A stretch of DNA of 64,000 nt, taken from NCBI RefSeq assembly GCF_934560975.1, contig NZ_CAKTFO010000002.1, forward strand, positions 62,001 to 126,000. The letters run 5' to 3'. The position numbers were made by a program, and so were the translations under genes. Of the stretch, positions 20,544-28,322 are shown in pieces (within the stretch, counting starts at the first letter, position 1; each line of letters begins with the position of its first letter). Below the pieces are notes generated by a model. The model was not told the DNA's origin, ran no database searches, and saw only the letters and a list, made by a program, of their open reading frames with translations. The DNA is from an uncultured Sphingomonas sp. Its GTDB lineage: Bacteria; Pseudomonadota; Alphaproteobacteria; Sphingomonadales; Sphingomonadaceae.

Positions 20544-20960
20544 AACGTCGGCGTGGACCGAGGCGAACTTCTGTAAGGTCTTCACCTGCCTGAACCCGAG
20601 AGCGACCGCCTTGTCGCGGGTGGCGGTGACGTAGCTTTCCAGCACCTCGCCTTCATGGTCGACCGCACGCCAGAGATAGCGCATCTCGCCGCCGATCTTC
20701 ACGTACATTTCGTCCAGGTGCCAACGCCAGTGGCGCAGGCCGCGCATCCGGCTCACCTGCGGGCGGCGGATATCGGCGGCAAATAGCGGACCGAACCGGC
20801 TCCACCAGAGCCTGACCGTCTCGTGGCAGATGTCGATCCCAAGCTCGAACAGCAGGTCTTCCGCGATCCGCAACGAGAGCGGGAACCGCACGTACATCAC
20901 CAGCCGGATCACCTCCGGTGACGAGTTGAAATAGCGGAACGGGTTCTCGACCTTGCTTAT
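20544..20960 (-). pseudogene. IS6-family transposase remnant with internal deletion
   Basis: Reading on the minus strand, SKVENPFRYFNSSPEVIRLV..., SRMRGLRHWRWHLDEMYVKI and YLWRAVDHEGEVLESYVTATRDKA match, from memory, the N-terminal half of IS6-type transposases (first catalytic Asp in WHLDEMY). After KAVAL the sequence jumps to FRQVKTLQKFASVHADV, which normally lies near the C-terminus, so the segment with the other catalytic Asp and Glu is deleted. The end after HADV is also lost, and the expected start codon reads ATA (20958-20960). A sequence at about 21002-21017 (TTTGACAACGCCCCC) may be a decayed terminal repeat. Inactive relic. Confidence 0.8.
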
Positions 20961-21035
20961 GCCAGCAGGCTAGCAAGCCCCTGCCCCGCCCCGCCAATTG
21001 CTTTGACAACGCCCCCGCAATCGCGCTGCCTGGGC

Positions 21036-22082
21036 TCAACGCAGCTTCAGCGCGCGCTTGATATCCGCCCACGCGACCATCTTGAAGTTCTGCGCTCGCG
21101 GCTGGTTCTGTCCGTCCTGCGCCACGAACAGGCCATCGGGGAAGCGGCCGCCCACATCACCGACAGCGATGTCGATGCCGTCTGTTTCCTCCGTCGCGCC
21201 GAACGCGCCTGCGGCGATCCGGAAGCGGCCGACGAAAGCATCGTCGCGCAGCCGGTACACGGCATAGGCATTGTCGCCCTGGCTGGAAACGAGCAGGTAG
21301 CCGCCATCGCCGCGCCCCTCTGCGGCGATCGTCACGCCCTCCGTGTCGGCAACGATGCGAGATCCGTCCACATCCGCGACCTTGCGACCCGCCCACCCGC
21401 CGGATGCCGCCGTATCAAAACGCCAGACACCGACATCCTCTTCGGCAACGTAGAGACGGCCGGTGCGGTCGTCGGCAACGCACCCTTCCGACTGCGTCGC
21501 CAGCTTCATCGTTCGGACGGTCCGCCCCGTCGGCGCAGGCCCGGACAGGTCCAGCGCGACCTGATTGATCGTTCCGTCCTTCAGCACGTTGAAGGCGAAC
21601 AAGGCGGCGTCCTTGCGATAAAGGCAGACGCCGTAGGCCTCACCCGTTCCCACCGGCACCTTGCCGAGCGGAACCAGCGTCGCGGCGAGTGGGTCGAGGC
21701 GGAACAGCGCCACCATCGCGGCCGCAGGATCGCTCCTGTCGCTCACCGCGACGATGATCCCGGCCTTGCCCATGTCGCGCAGGTCGACGTTGTTGACGCG
21801 CCCGGCAGCCACGAACGACCGGTCCTTGCCGTCGAGCGCGTAGACATGCAGCCCGGCGCGCTTGTCCGTCGCCACGATCAGGCTGGCGGACGGGTCCACC
21901 GGATTGCGCCAGATCGCGGGGTCGTCGGCGGCATCGGCGTTGCGCGTTTCAACGGCTTCGGTCTCCCCAAGCGCCTGGACGGTGGCCGTGGTCGCGGTGA
22001 TCGCCGATGATGCGACCGGGCGATCGAACGCCGTGCACCCCGTCGCCATCGTCAGGACCATCAGTGCAGGAAATGTCCGCAT
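21036..22082 (-). CDS. Beta-propeller phytase, lipoprotein
   Basis: 348 residues, starting MRTFPALMVLTMATGCTAF, a lipoprotein signal with probable acylated Cys16. The rest resembles the beta-propeller (BPP) 3-phytase family: VETRNADAADDPAIWRNPVDPSA at the N-terminus of the mature protein, repeated blades (LHVYALDGK, GRLYVAEEDVGVWRFD, DTEGVTI), and acidic residues for calcium. BPP enzymes release phosphate from phytate in the periplasm or at the cell surface. The ATG shares one base with the stop of the upstream receptor gene (TGATG), so the two are translationally coupled. The longer ORF upstream overlaps the receptor and is not coding. Confidence 0.88.
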   Translation of the reverse strand: MRTFPALMVLTMATGCTAFDRPVASSAITATTATVQALGETEAVETRNADAADDPAIWRNPVDPSASLIVATDKRAGLHVYALDGKDRSFVAAGRVNNVDLRDMGKAGIIVAVSDRSDPAAAMVALFRLDPLAATLVPLGKVPVGTGEAYGVCLYRKDAALFAFNVLKDGTINQVALDLSGPAPTGRTVRTMKLATQSEGCVADDRTGRLYVAEEDVGVWRFDTAASGGWAGRKVADVDGSRIVADTEGVTIAAEGRGDGGYLLVSSQGDNAYAVYRLRDDAFVGRFRIAAGAFGATEETDGIDIAVGDVGGRFPDGLFVAQDGQNQPRAQNFKMVAWADIKRALKLR

Positions 22083-24811
22083 CAGAAGTTCAACCGCACG
22101 CCGCCCGTGTAGCGCCGGCCGAACCGCTCCCACTCGATCGTATAGGCGGACTGGCGGACGTAACGGCGGCCCGGCTGATTGAGCAGGTTCGATGCATCGG
22201 CATAGATTTCGATGTTCGGAGTGATGGCGTAGCGCAGCGAGGCATCCATCTCGTCGTCGGCCGCCCAGAACTGGTTGCCGCCATCCGCCGCCGCGCCCAG
22301 CGAGTCCAACCACGCGGAACGGCGCTGGTAATTGAGCCGGAGCGACACGCCATACTTCTCGTAATATCCGCCGACATTGAAGACGAGTTCGGACGTTCCC
22401 GGCAGTGATACCTTGCTACCGTCCGGCGTCGTCGCCCGGCTCTTGTTGTAGGTGACGTTGGCGGTGATGCCAAACCCGCCAACCCAGTCTGGAAGCCCGA
22501 GTTCGGCCGTGAACGGCTCAAGCTGCTGCTGCACCGCCGCTTCCGCGCCGTAGATGTAGCCGCTACCGCCATTGGTGACGGTGCTGAAGATATATTGCGA
22601 GCGATCGATCCCGCCGCTGTTCAGGGCATCCGACTGGAAGGTCCGGCTGTCGTCGAACAGCACGTCCTCGATCTTCTTGTAGAACGCGCCGACCATCACA
22701 TAGCCCTGCGGCTGGACGTACCATTCGAAATAGCCGTCCACCCCATAAGCCCGCTCCGGCTTGGCATCCGGGTTGCCGCCGGAAACAGTGAGGTTGGAGT
22801 CGCTGTAGGTGAAGTTCGGGCGAAGCTGGTCATAGTCCGGCCGCGCCGCGCCGGTGTTGAAGGACAGGCGCAGCTTCTTGTCCTGCGCCACGTCGAAGTT
22901 GAGGTGCAGGCTGGGATAGACCAAGGTCAGGTCGTTGTCGGCCTGGATCGGCAGCGCGGCATCGCCGTTGACGAAGGCGCGTCCGCGATTCGTGATGTGT
23001 TCGATCCGGGCGCCGCCCAGCACGCTGCCCCAGCCATACTTCACGTCCGCCATGGCATAAGCGGCGTAGACCTGCTCACGGACATTGTAGAAATTGGCCA
23101 GCAGCGGCAGGTAATCCGCCACCGCGTCCGCTTTCTCCACGTTGTCGCGCATCTTCGCCTTGTCGAAATAGCGAAACGTATAGCCGAGCGGGATCTTGCC
23201 CTTGAACGGCGTGTCCAGCGAGTCCGGCAGGAACGTGGTCGAGATTCCCGCGCCTTCCGCCTGCGCGCCGGTGATCGAAAGCTGCGCCTCGTTCGCTTCC
23301 TTGGTGCGCTGATCGAACCGACCGCCGATCGTGATCGTGCCCTGGCCGCCGAACAGGCCCATTTCGCGGCTGAGGTCGAACCGCGCGGTATAGGCCTTGG
23401 TGATGTCCACGAAGTCGCTGGACGCGAGCGACGTCAGGGGGCGGGAGAAATCGTCGATATTCGTCACCGGGTCACCGGCGCGGAACGTGCCTCCACTGCT
23501 CAGCGTGCGGTACAGCGTCACCTTGGCATGCTGCGGATCGCTGAGATCGTAGCCGACCGTCGGCCGCAGCGTGCGCGTCGACGGGCTGTCATAGCGCGCC
23601 TCTCCGACGATCGAGCGATCGTCCTTGGCGCGCGTATAATTCAGGCGCCAGCCGAGCTTCCAGCCGTCGCCAAACGCATGGTCGCCGCCGAGCGTGTTGG
23701 TGAAGATCGACTGTTCGTATGCGCGCAGTGTCGCCCGCTGGTTGATGTCGATGCCGTACACCGTCCCCTTGGTCGGCGTGTTGCCGATGCACACGTCGGC
23801 ATAGCCGCTGTTGGCAGGGGTGGGATTTGGTGCAACCGCGCAGGCGGGGACGGCCGGGCGCGTCAGGTCCGATTGACGATCGTCCAGGTCGAAGATGTAA
23901 TTGTCGCGCGCCTCATCATCGGTGAAGGCTGTGAAGATCGATTGGGCGAAGATGCGGTTGTCGGCGTCCGGCTTCCAATCGAGCCGGCCCGAATAGGAAT
24001 AGTTCTTGCGGGTCAGGCGGTAGAGCTTGTTCTCCGTCTCCCGCGCCCAGATCCGATCGGCATTGCCGGGCTGACGATCCTGCGACACCTGCTCCCAATC
24101 GGTCTCAAAATTATCGGTGACCATGTCGCGCTGGTAATAGCTGCCGGCGGCCAGGATGCCGATCTCGCCGATTCCGGTTTCGAACCGGTCGGAGATGACG
24201 GCCTGCCCTTCATATTCCTGCCGCTTGCCGAGTTCGACATAGCCGCCGCCAAGCTTGCCCGAGACGTGCAGCCCCTTGTAGTCGAGCGCGGAACGGGTGC
24301 GGACGTCGACATTGCCGGCGACGGTTTCGCCGGTCATGTCGGGCGTCACCGCCTTGCGCACCACGATCTGCGATGCGATCGCCGAAGGGATGCTGTCATA
24401 GCGAGTGTCGCGCCCTTCGGGGCTCACCACGTTGATTCCGTCGATCGACAGGGTGGTCCAATTGATCGGCGCGCCACGCAGCGAGATGTACCGCGCCTGC
24501 CCCTGATCGCGCTGCACGGCCACGCCGGGCAGTCGGCTGGTGGCCTGCGCGATGTTCTGGTCGGGCAGGCGGCCGACGGCATCGGCGGCGGCGACAGCAA
24601 CCAGCGAATCCGATGCGCGCTGCACCGCCAGCGCCGACTTTTCCGATTCCGCGATCGGCCGGCTTGCCGTCACGACGATCTCGTCGGCCGCTGCCAGGCG
24701 GGCCACCCCCTGCGCAGAAGCCTGGCCACTGGCCAGTGCGGCAAGGCCGGCGCCGCCGAGTGCGACGAGTTTGATCGTGAGCGGCGTGACCTGCCGTATG
24801 TTCGGATACAT
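22082..24811 (-). CDS. TonB-dependent receptor coupled to phytase
   Basis: 909 residues. Signal peptide 1-34 (hydrophobic VALGGAGLAALAS, ends ASAQG), TonB-box-like DEIVVTASRP, then a plug of the DAVGRLPDQNIAQATSRLPGV type with ISLRGAPINWTTLSIDGINV, followed by a large barrel ending TGGVRLNF. AGGGGA precedes the ATG. Receptors with this D-x-V-G-x-x-P-D-x-N signature often handle sugars or sugar-like molecules. Coupling to a beta-propeller phytase suggests uptake of phytate or inositol phosphates; receptor-phytase pairing is known in sphingomonads and Caulobacter relatives. Confidence 0.93.
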   Translation of the reverse strand: MYPNIRQVTPLTIKLVALGGAGLAALASGQASAQGVARLAAADEIVVTASRPIAESEKSALAVQRASDSLVAVAAADAVGRLPDQNIAQATSRLPGVAVQRDQGQARYISLRGAPINWTTLSIDGINVVSPEGRDTRYDSIPSAIASQIVVRKAVTPDMTGETVAGNVDVRTRSALDYKGLHVSGKLGGGYVELGKRQEYEGQAVISDRFETGIGEIGILAAGSYYQRDMVTDNFETDWEQVSQDRQPGNADRIWARETENKLYRLTRKNYSYSGRLDWKPDADNRIFAQSIFTAFTDDEARDNYIFDLDDRQSDLTRPAVPACAVAPNPTPANSGYADVCIGNTPTKGTVYGIDINQRATLRAYEQSIFTNTLGGDHAFGDGWKLGWRLNYTRAKDDRSIVGEARYDSPSTRTLRPTVGYDLSDPQHAKVTLYRTLSSGGTFRAGDPVTNIDDFSRPLTSLASSDFVDITKAYTARFDLSREMGLFGGQGTITIGGRFDQRTKEANEAQLSITGAQAEGAGISTTFLPDSLDTPFKGKIPLGYTFRYFDKAKMRDNVEKADAVADYLPLLANFYNVREQVYAAYAMADVKYGWGSVLGGARIEHITNRGRAFVNGDAALPIQADNDLTLVYPSLHLNFDVAQDKKLRLSFNTGAARPDYDQLRPNFTYSDSNLTVSGGNPDAKPERAYGVDGYFEWYVQPQGYVMVGAFYKKIEDVLFDDSRTFQSDALNSGGIDRSQYIFSTVTNGGSGYIYGAEAAVQQQLEPFTAELGLPDWVGGFGITANVTYNKSRATTPDGSKVSLPGTSELVFNVGGYYEKYGVSLRLNYQRRSAWLDSLGAAADGGNQFWAADDEMDASLRYAITPNIEIYADASNLLNQPGRRYVRQSAYTIEWERFGRRYTGGVRLNF

Positions 24812-24969
24812 CGATTTCCCCTGAAACCGGCAGGAGCCGGCGGAATGCGGCTAGGCACGATGCATGACACTTATCGGGCAGACAGATGACAAAGCGGTGA
24901 CACACGGCGATGTGGCGAAGGTGCAACGCCGCGCATGGTGCTGCCAGTCCAAGTCTAATTCGTGTCTGA

Positions 24970-25098
24970 CAGGCACATCTCTGGCTGGTCGCCGGCCTGT
25001 TCGGCGTCCTCCGGTTCGGGATGATGGTGAAGCTCACCGAGGAGCACCCTGCGGTCACCGGCGGACTGATGTGCGCGGCGGCCCTGACCACCTTGTGA
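24970..25098 (+). pseudogene. C-terminal remnant of a small membrane protein
   Basis: An open stretch without a proper start encodes HLWLVAGLFGVLRFGMM, a hydrophobic helix, then VKLTEEHPAVTGGLMCAAAL and a stop. An in-frame stop immediately upstream cuts off any N-terminus. It reads like the tail of a membrane protein broken by rearrangement. Low confidence; family unknown. Confidence 0.3.
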
Positions 25099-25253
25099 CA
25101 AGGCGCGGTGCGGTGCGCGCTCGCCGGCGCCACGGCGGCCGATCGGAGTGTTTGCGCCGCGCCATCGGGAGGGAGCAAGATGCGAGCCCGGTGCTCGCGC
25201 CAACACCGCGCGGGTCCGGCACCGACGATCACGACAACTCAGTGGGACCCGCT

Positions 25254-25427
25254 ATGTCCGACGCTTCGGTCCGCCCGGCCGGTGCCGCAGACCTTCCCGC
25301 AATCCGATCCATCGTCGAGAACGCGTACCAGGGTGCTGTCAAAGCAACCCGCCCGTATGAACCGAGGGCGCCCCTCTCCTATCCTTGCTCCCGGTGTGGG
25401 GCAAAGCAGGAGCATGTCAGGGTCTAG
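25254..25427 (+). pseudogene. N-terminal fragment of a GNAT acetyltransferase
   Basis: The ATG at 25254 starts MSDASVRPAGAADLPAIRSI, the typical opening strand and helix of GNAT-family N-acetyltransferases (V-R-P-A-x-x-x-D-L-P-A-I). After about 30 residues (IVENAYQG) the similarity stops and the frame continues as unrelated sequence to 25427. The acetyl-CoA-binding part is absent, so this is a truncated relic. The rest of 24812-25705 holds no intact gene that I can support. Confidence 0.55.
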
Positions 25428-25659
25428 CCGGTGACGCGTGCAGCACTGACGGCAATACTCACCCTAAAGCATCCCGTTGTTTTGACGACCCCAGTCCGCC
25501 TTCCGTCCAAGTGCATGTCGAGATCGTAGTTTTGAATAACGATATTCTCGCGTGGCGCCTGTTGCCGATTTAGCATCTGGCGACGGTAATGGGTCTTTCT
25601 ATTCTGACTGGAGCCGGTGACGGAGGGATGAATATTCCGGCGTACCGGGAGCGGAAGCA

Positions 25660-25685
25660 TGACACTGAACGTATAACCAGTGTCA
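25660..25685 (+). promoter_or_regulatory. Inverted repeat upstream of the Gfo/Idh/MocA gene
   Basis: Perfect 8-base arms TGACACTG (25660-25667) and CAGTGTCA (25678-25685) around a 10-base AT-rich spacer, ending 20 bases before the ATG at 25706. Size and position suit a dimeric repressor operator or a hairpin in the leader. No regulator gene is adjacent. Confidence 0.45.
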
Positions 25686-25705
25686 GCGACAAAGAAGGAT
25701 AGGAT

Positions 25706-26935
25706 ATGAGCGGCACCAGCCTGACGCGGCGGCGATTCATCGAGTTAGGGCGGCATACCGCTGCTGTTACACTCGCCGCCGCTGCTGCCCCAGCGTCGGT
25801 GTTCGCGCAGGTGGGCCGCCAAGAAACCGCGCGCGGTCGTCCCATGCCCGACGATGTCAGTCTGCCCTCTACTCCACCGCGATCGAAGCGACCCGACAGC
25901 GTTGGCTACGCGATCGTCGGCTTGGGCAATTATGCGCTCAACCAGATGATGCCGCGCTTCTCGCAGTCCGCGCGGTCGCACATGGCAGCCCTGGTGTCCG
26001 GCAACCCCGAAAAACTGCGCCGCGTCGGCGACGCCTATGGGGTGCCGGCTGACGCCCGCTACTCCTACGAGCAATATGACCGCATCGGCACTGACCGGCG
26101 TATCGATGCAGTGTACATCGTCCTGCCGACCGGCCTCCACGCTGACTATACCGTGCGCGCCTTCGCGGCGGGCAAGCATGTGCTCTGCGAAAAGCCGATG
26201 GCCTTGAGCAGTGCGGACTGCGAACGGATGATCGCCGCCGGGCGACGCGCTAACCGGCGGCTGATGATCGCCTACCGCGTGCATTTCGAGCCTCACAACA
26301 TCGAGGCGATGGCGCTGATGCGGCGCCGGGCGGCAGGCAACATTCGCTTCGTGCGGACCGAACAACTGTCACGCACCGATCCATCATCGACACCGGCCGA
26401 GAACTGGCGGCTCGACAAGGCGCTCGCCGGTGGCGGGCCGCTGGAGGACTATGGCATCTACGGCCTGCAAGCGGCCCTTTACCTCACCAACGAAATGCCC
26501 GAGAGCATTACCGCCGTGACTTTTCGCCCCGCGAACGACCCGCGGTTTGCGCAGGTTTTTGCCTCGGTCGCGTCGCAGCTGCGTTTCCCTTCGGGCGCGA
26601 TCGGGCAGTTGATGACCTCATACGATTCGAGCGGTGCGAACCTAGTGCATGTCCGCGGTGACACCGGCGCGTTAATCATGGATCCAGCGACCGGCTACAA
26701 GGGCCACAATATGCGGCTGGAGGGGCGTGAGCGCCGCGACTTCTCGCTCGGCGACCCGACGGTGCAGTTCGCAGGGCAGCTCGACAACTTCTCAGATGCG
26801 ATCCGCGACGGTTCGACAATCCGGACACCTGGCGAGATGGGCCTACGAGACATCCGGTTGATGGAGGCAATCTATGCCGCCGCCGAAACCGGACGCGCGG
26901 TACGTTTGAGCCCCGACGGGCGAATGCTCCGTTGA
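25706..26935 (+). CDS. Tat-exported Gfo/Idh/MocA-family oxidoreductase
   Basis: 409 residues. The N-terminus has a twin-arginine signal (LTRRRFIELG) followed by an Ala-rich hydrophobic stretch to VFAQ. The Rossmann domain begins YAIVGLGNYALNQMMPRF and includes the family motif CEKPMALSSADC; the C-terminal domain has GGGPLEDYGIYGLQAALYLT. The layout matches periplasmic glucose-fructose oxidoreductase of Zymomonas, which carries tightly bound NADP, so this enzyme may oxidise one sugar while reducing another in the periplasm. The substrate is not certain. AAGGATAGG lies before the ATG. It stands alone, preceded by a possible operator. Confidence 0.88.
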   Translation: MSGTSLTRRRFIELGRHTAAVTLAAAAAPASVFAQVGRQETARGRPMPDDVSLPSTPPRSKRPDSVGYAIVGLGNYALNQMMPRFSQSARSHMAALVSGNPEKLRRVGDAYGVPADARYSYEQYDRIGTDRRIDAVYIVLPTGLHADYTVRAFAAGKHVLCEKPMALSSADCERMIAAGRRANRRLMIAYRVHFEPHNIEAMALMRRRAAGNIRFVRTEQLSRTDPSSTPAENWRLDKALAGGGPLEDYGIYGLQAALYLTNEMPESITAVTFRPANDPRFAQVFASVASQLRFPSGAIGQLMTSYDSSGANLVHVRGDTGALIMDPATGYKGHNMRLEGRERRDFSLGDPTVQFAGQLDNFSDAIRDGSTIRTPGEMGLRDIRLMEAIYAAAETGRAVRLSPDGRMLR

Positions 26936-27118
26936 ACTGTTGCAGCTTAATCCTGGCCAATAGCGGGAATAGTTCCGTCTTTGAATTCGAGCGTTCGTGC
27001 TTTCAACGACAGCCGGGCCGGCCAGCCCACCCGCGCAGTTGACCCGATACCGGACTTTCCGGCCGCGTTACTCGTCTCCGAAACCTGCCACTTACTCACC
27101 GTAAACGAAAGGTAACTA

Positions 27119-27454
27119 TCAGCGCTGCTTCTTCGTGATCGATGCGGTAAAGTCCGGATCCTTCTTCGCCACCCAATCCACAAACTTGCGCACGTTTGGA
27201 TGTTCCAGCAGGCCCGCCACCTCCATGCCATGACGCTGCAATTCGGAATTGGTGAAATTGGCGGTCAGGGTCTGCTGGCAGATCGGATGCATCGGTACGA
27301 CATCGCGGCCACCGCGGCTCTTGGGCACGGGATGGTGCCAGACAATGGTCTTGCCCGTCGGTCGGCCGCAGAGCCAGCATGGCACCGGCGCGGCCGGGGC
27401 GTCGTCCTCCGGCGGAAGATGATCGTAGGGATCGTGTTTTGAACGTCTGGCCAT
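27119..27454 (-). CDS. HNH-like zinc-motif protein
   Basis: 111 residues with a CWLCGRPTGKTIVWHHPVPKSRGGRD core: a CxxC pair followed by a W-H-H-P-x-P-x-S-x-G-G pattern, then VPMHPICQQTLTANFTNSEL. This is close to the beta-beta-alpha-metal (HNH) nuclease layout in which His-His and a later His/Asn act, so it may be a small DNA-processing nuclease, but the third catalytic position is not certain. No partner is fused to it. The 183 bases between it and the upstream oxidoreductase hold nothing I can support. Confidence 0.65.
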   Translation of the reverse strand: MARRSKHDPYDHLPPEDDAPAAPVPCWLCGRPTGKTIVWHHPVPKSRGGRDVVPMHPICQQTLTANFTNSELQRHGMEVAGLLEHPNVRKFVDWVAKKDPDFTASITKKQR

Positions 27455-27564
27455 AGCTCAATCTGAATGCGTTGATTGCCTCCGCCTGTAGCGCAGCGAT
27501 CCGCTGCATCATATGGAAAGCTGCCAACAGGGTCCTATCGCTGCGGACCGATCGGGAAAGAACG

Positions 27565-27930
27565 ATGACGGATCCGTTGAAACCTTGGGACGCGGCACTG
27601 GTCCGCAAATGGCTGGAGCGCCGTTACGAGGCATCGCGGCTGGATCAGGCGGCGGCGGACAGGCGCGGCTATGAAGCCCGGGACGATTTCGACAAGGCCG
27701 CTGCCGAGGAATGGGCGTGCCGCGCGCTGAAGAGCGCCGACTGCACGAACGACCAGGCTGCGCTCGCCGCCCGCCTCAAGGAGTTGATCGGCCAGGATGA
27801 ATATCCTGCGACGGGCCTCCATGACGATATTCGGTTCGAACGGCATGTTCGTACCTATTTGCGGAAGCTCGTCAAAATGACGAAGGCGAATGAAGGCTTC
27901 GAGAACATCCTCCGCCATCAGCGCCGGTAG
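27565..27930 (+). CDS. Hypothetical protein, 121 residues
   Basis: Start MTDPLKPWDAALVRKWLERR after a GGGAAAG site; an ORF extension upstream to 27472 lacks support. Mostly alpha-helical and charged, no signal peptide or membrane segment, no motif I recognise. Its last 13 bases overlap the convergent frameshifted gene that ends at 27918. Codon use is like the neighbours, so likely real. Confidence 0.6.
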   Translation: MTDPLKPWDAALVRKWLERRYEASRLDQAAADRRGYEARDDFDKAAAEEWACRALKSADCTNDQAALAARLKELIGQDEYPATGLHDDIRFERHVRTYLRKLVKMTKANEGFENILRHQRR

Positions 27931-28264
27931 TGCGTCTCCACCACCTGGCGCACCTCCGGGACCACCCCGTCGGCATCCCCCTTGCCTTGATCGACGAAGG
28001 CCGCGACTTCCTCCACCTCTTCACATGCCCCGCGCGGCGCAGCTTGTCGAGGGCGACCGCCGTGGCGGATGACCACTCGCCTCCGCCATCGAAGTCGATC
28101 CGGAAGGCGGCGCAGGGGACGCCCGCGCGCTTTAGCTCGACCTCGCGCAGGAGGAACTCGTCGTGGGACGGCACGATCACCTCCAAGTTGGTCGGCGCGG
28201 TCGTGATGGTCGCGAGCTGGCCCTTGTACGTCTCGCCGAACATCTGGCAGTAGAGCGTCACCAT
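27918..28264 (-). pseudogene. Small gene broken by a single-base frameshift
   Basis: From ATG 28264 the frame reads MVTLYCQMFGETYKGQLATI, then VEVIVP-like strands and ...DKLRRAGHVK; after that, good coding sequence switches to a second frame reading EEVAAFVDQGKGDADGVVPEVRQVVETHYRR and stops at 27918. Restoring one G near 28025-28030 (AAGAGG to AAGGAGG) joins the halves into a protein of about 115 residues. Both halves have the high third-position GC of genes here, so the break is recent or a sequencing error. The family is not recognised. It is divergent from the helicase gene. Confidence 0.6.
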
Positions 28265-28322
28265 GCCCTCGGCGTTGCCTTCGTCGCGGCCGCGGAGGCG
28301 CAGCCTCCAACGCAATAAGGAC

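Noticed and set aside
22595..24889. 764-residue plus-strand ORF
   Set aside because: Antisense to the phytase-linked receptor; composition is that of a shadow frame.
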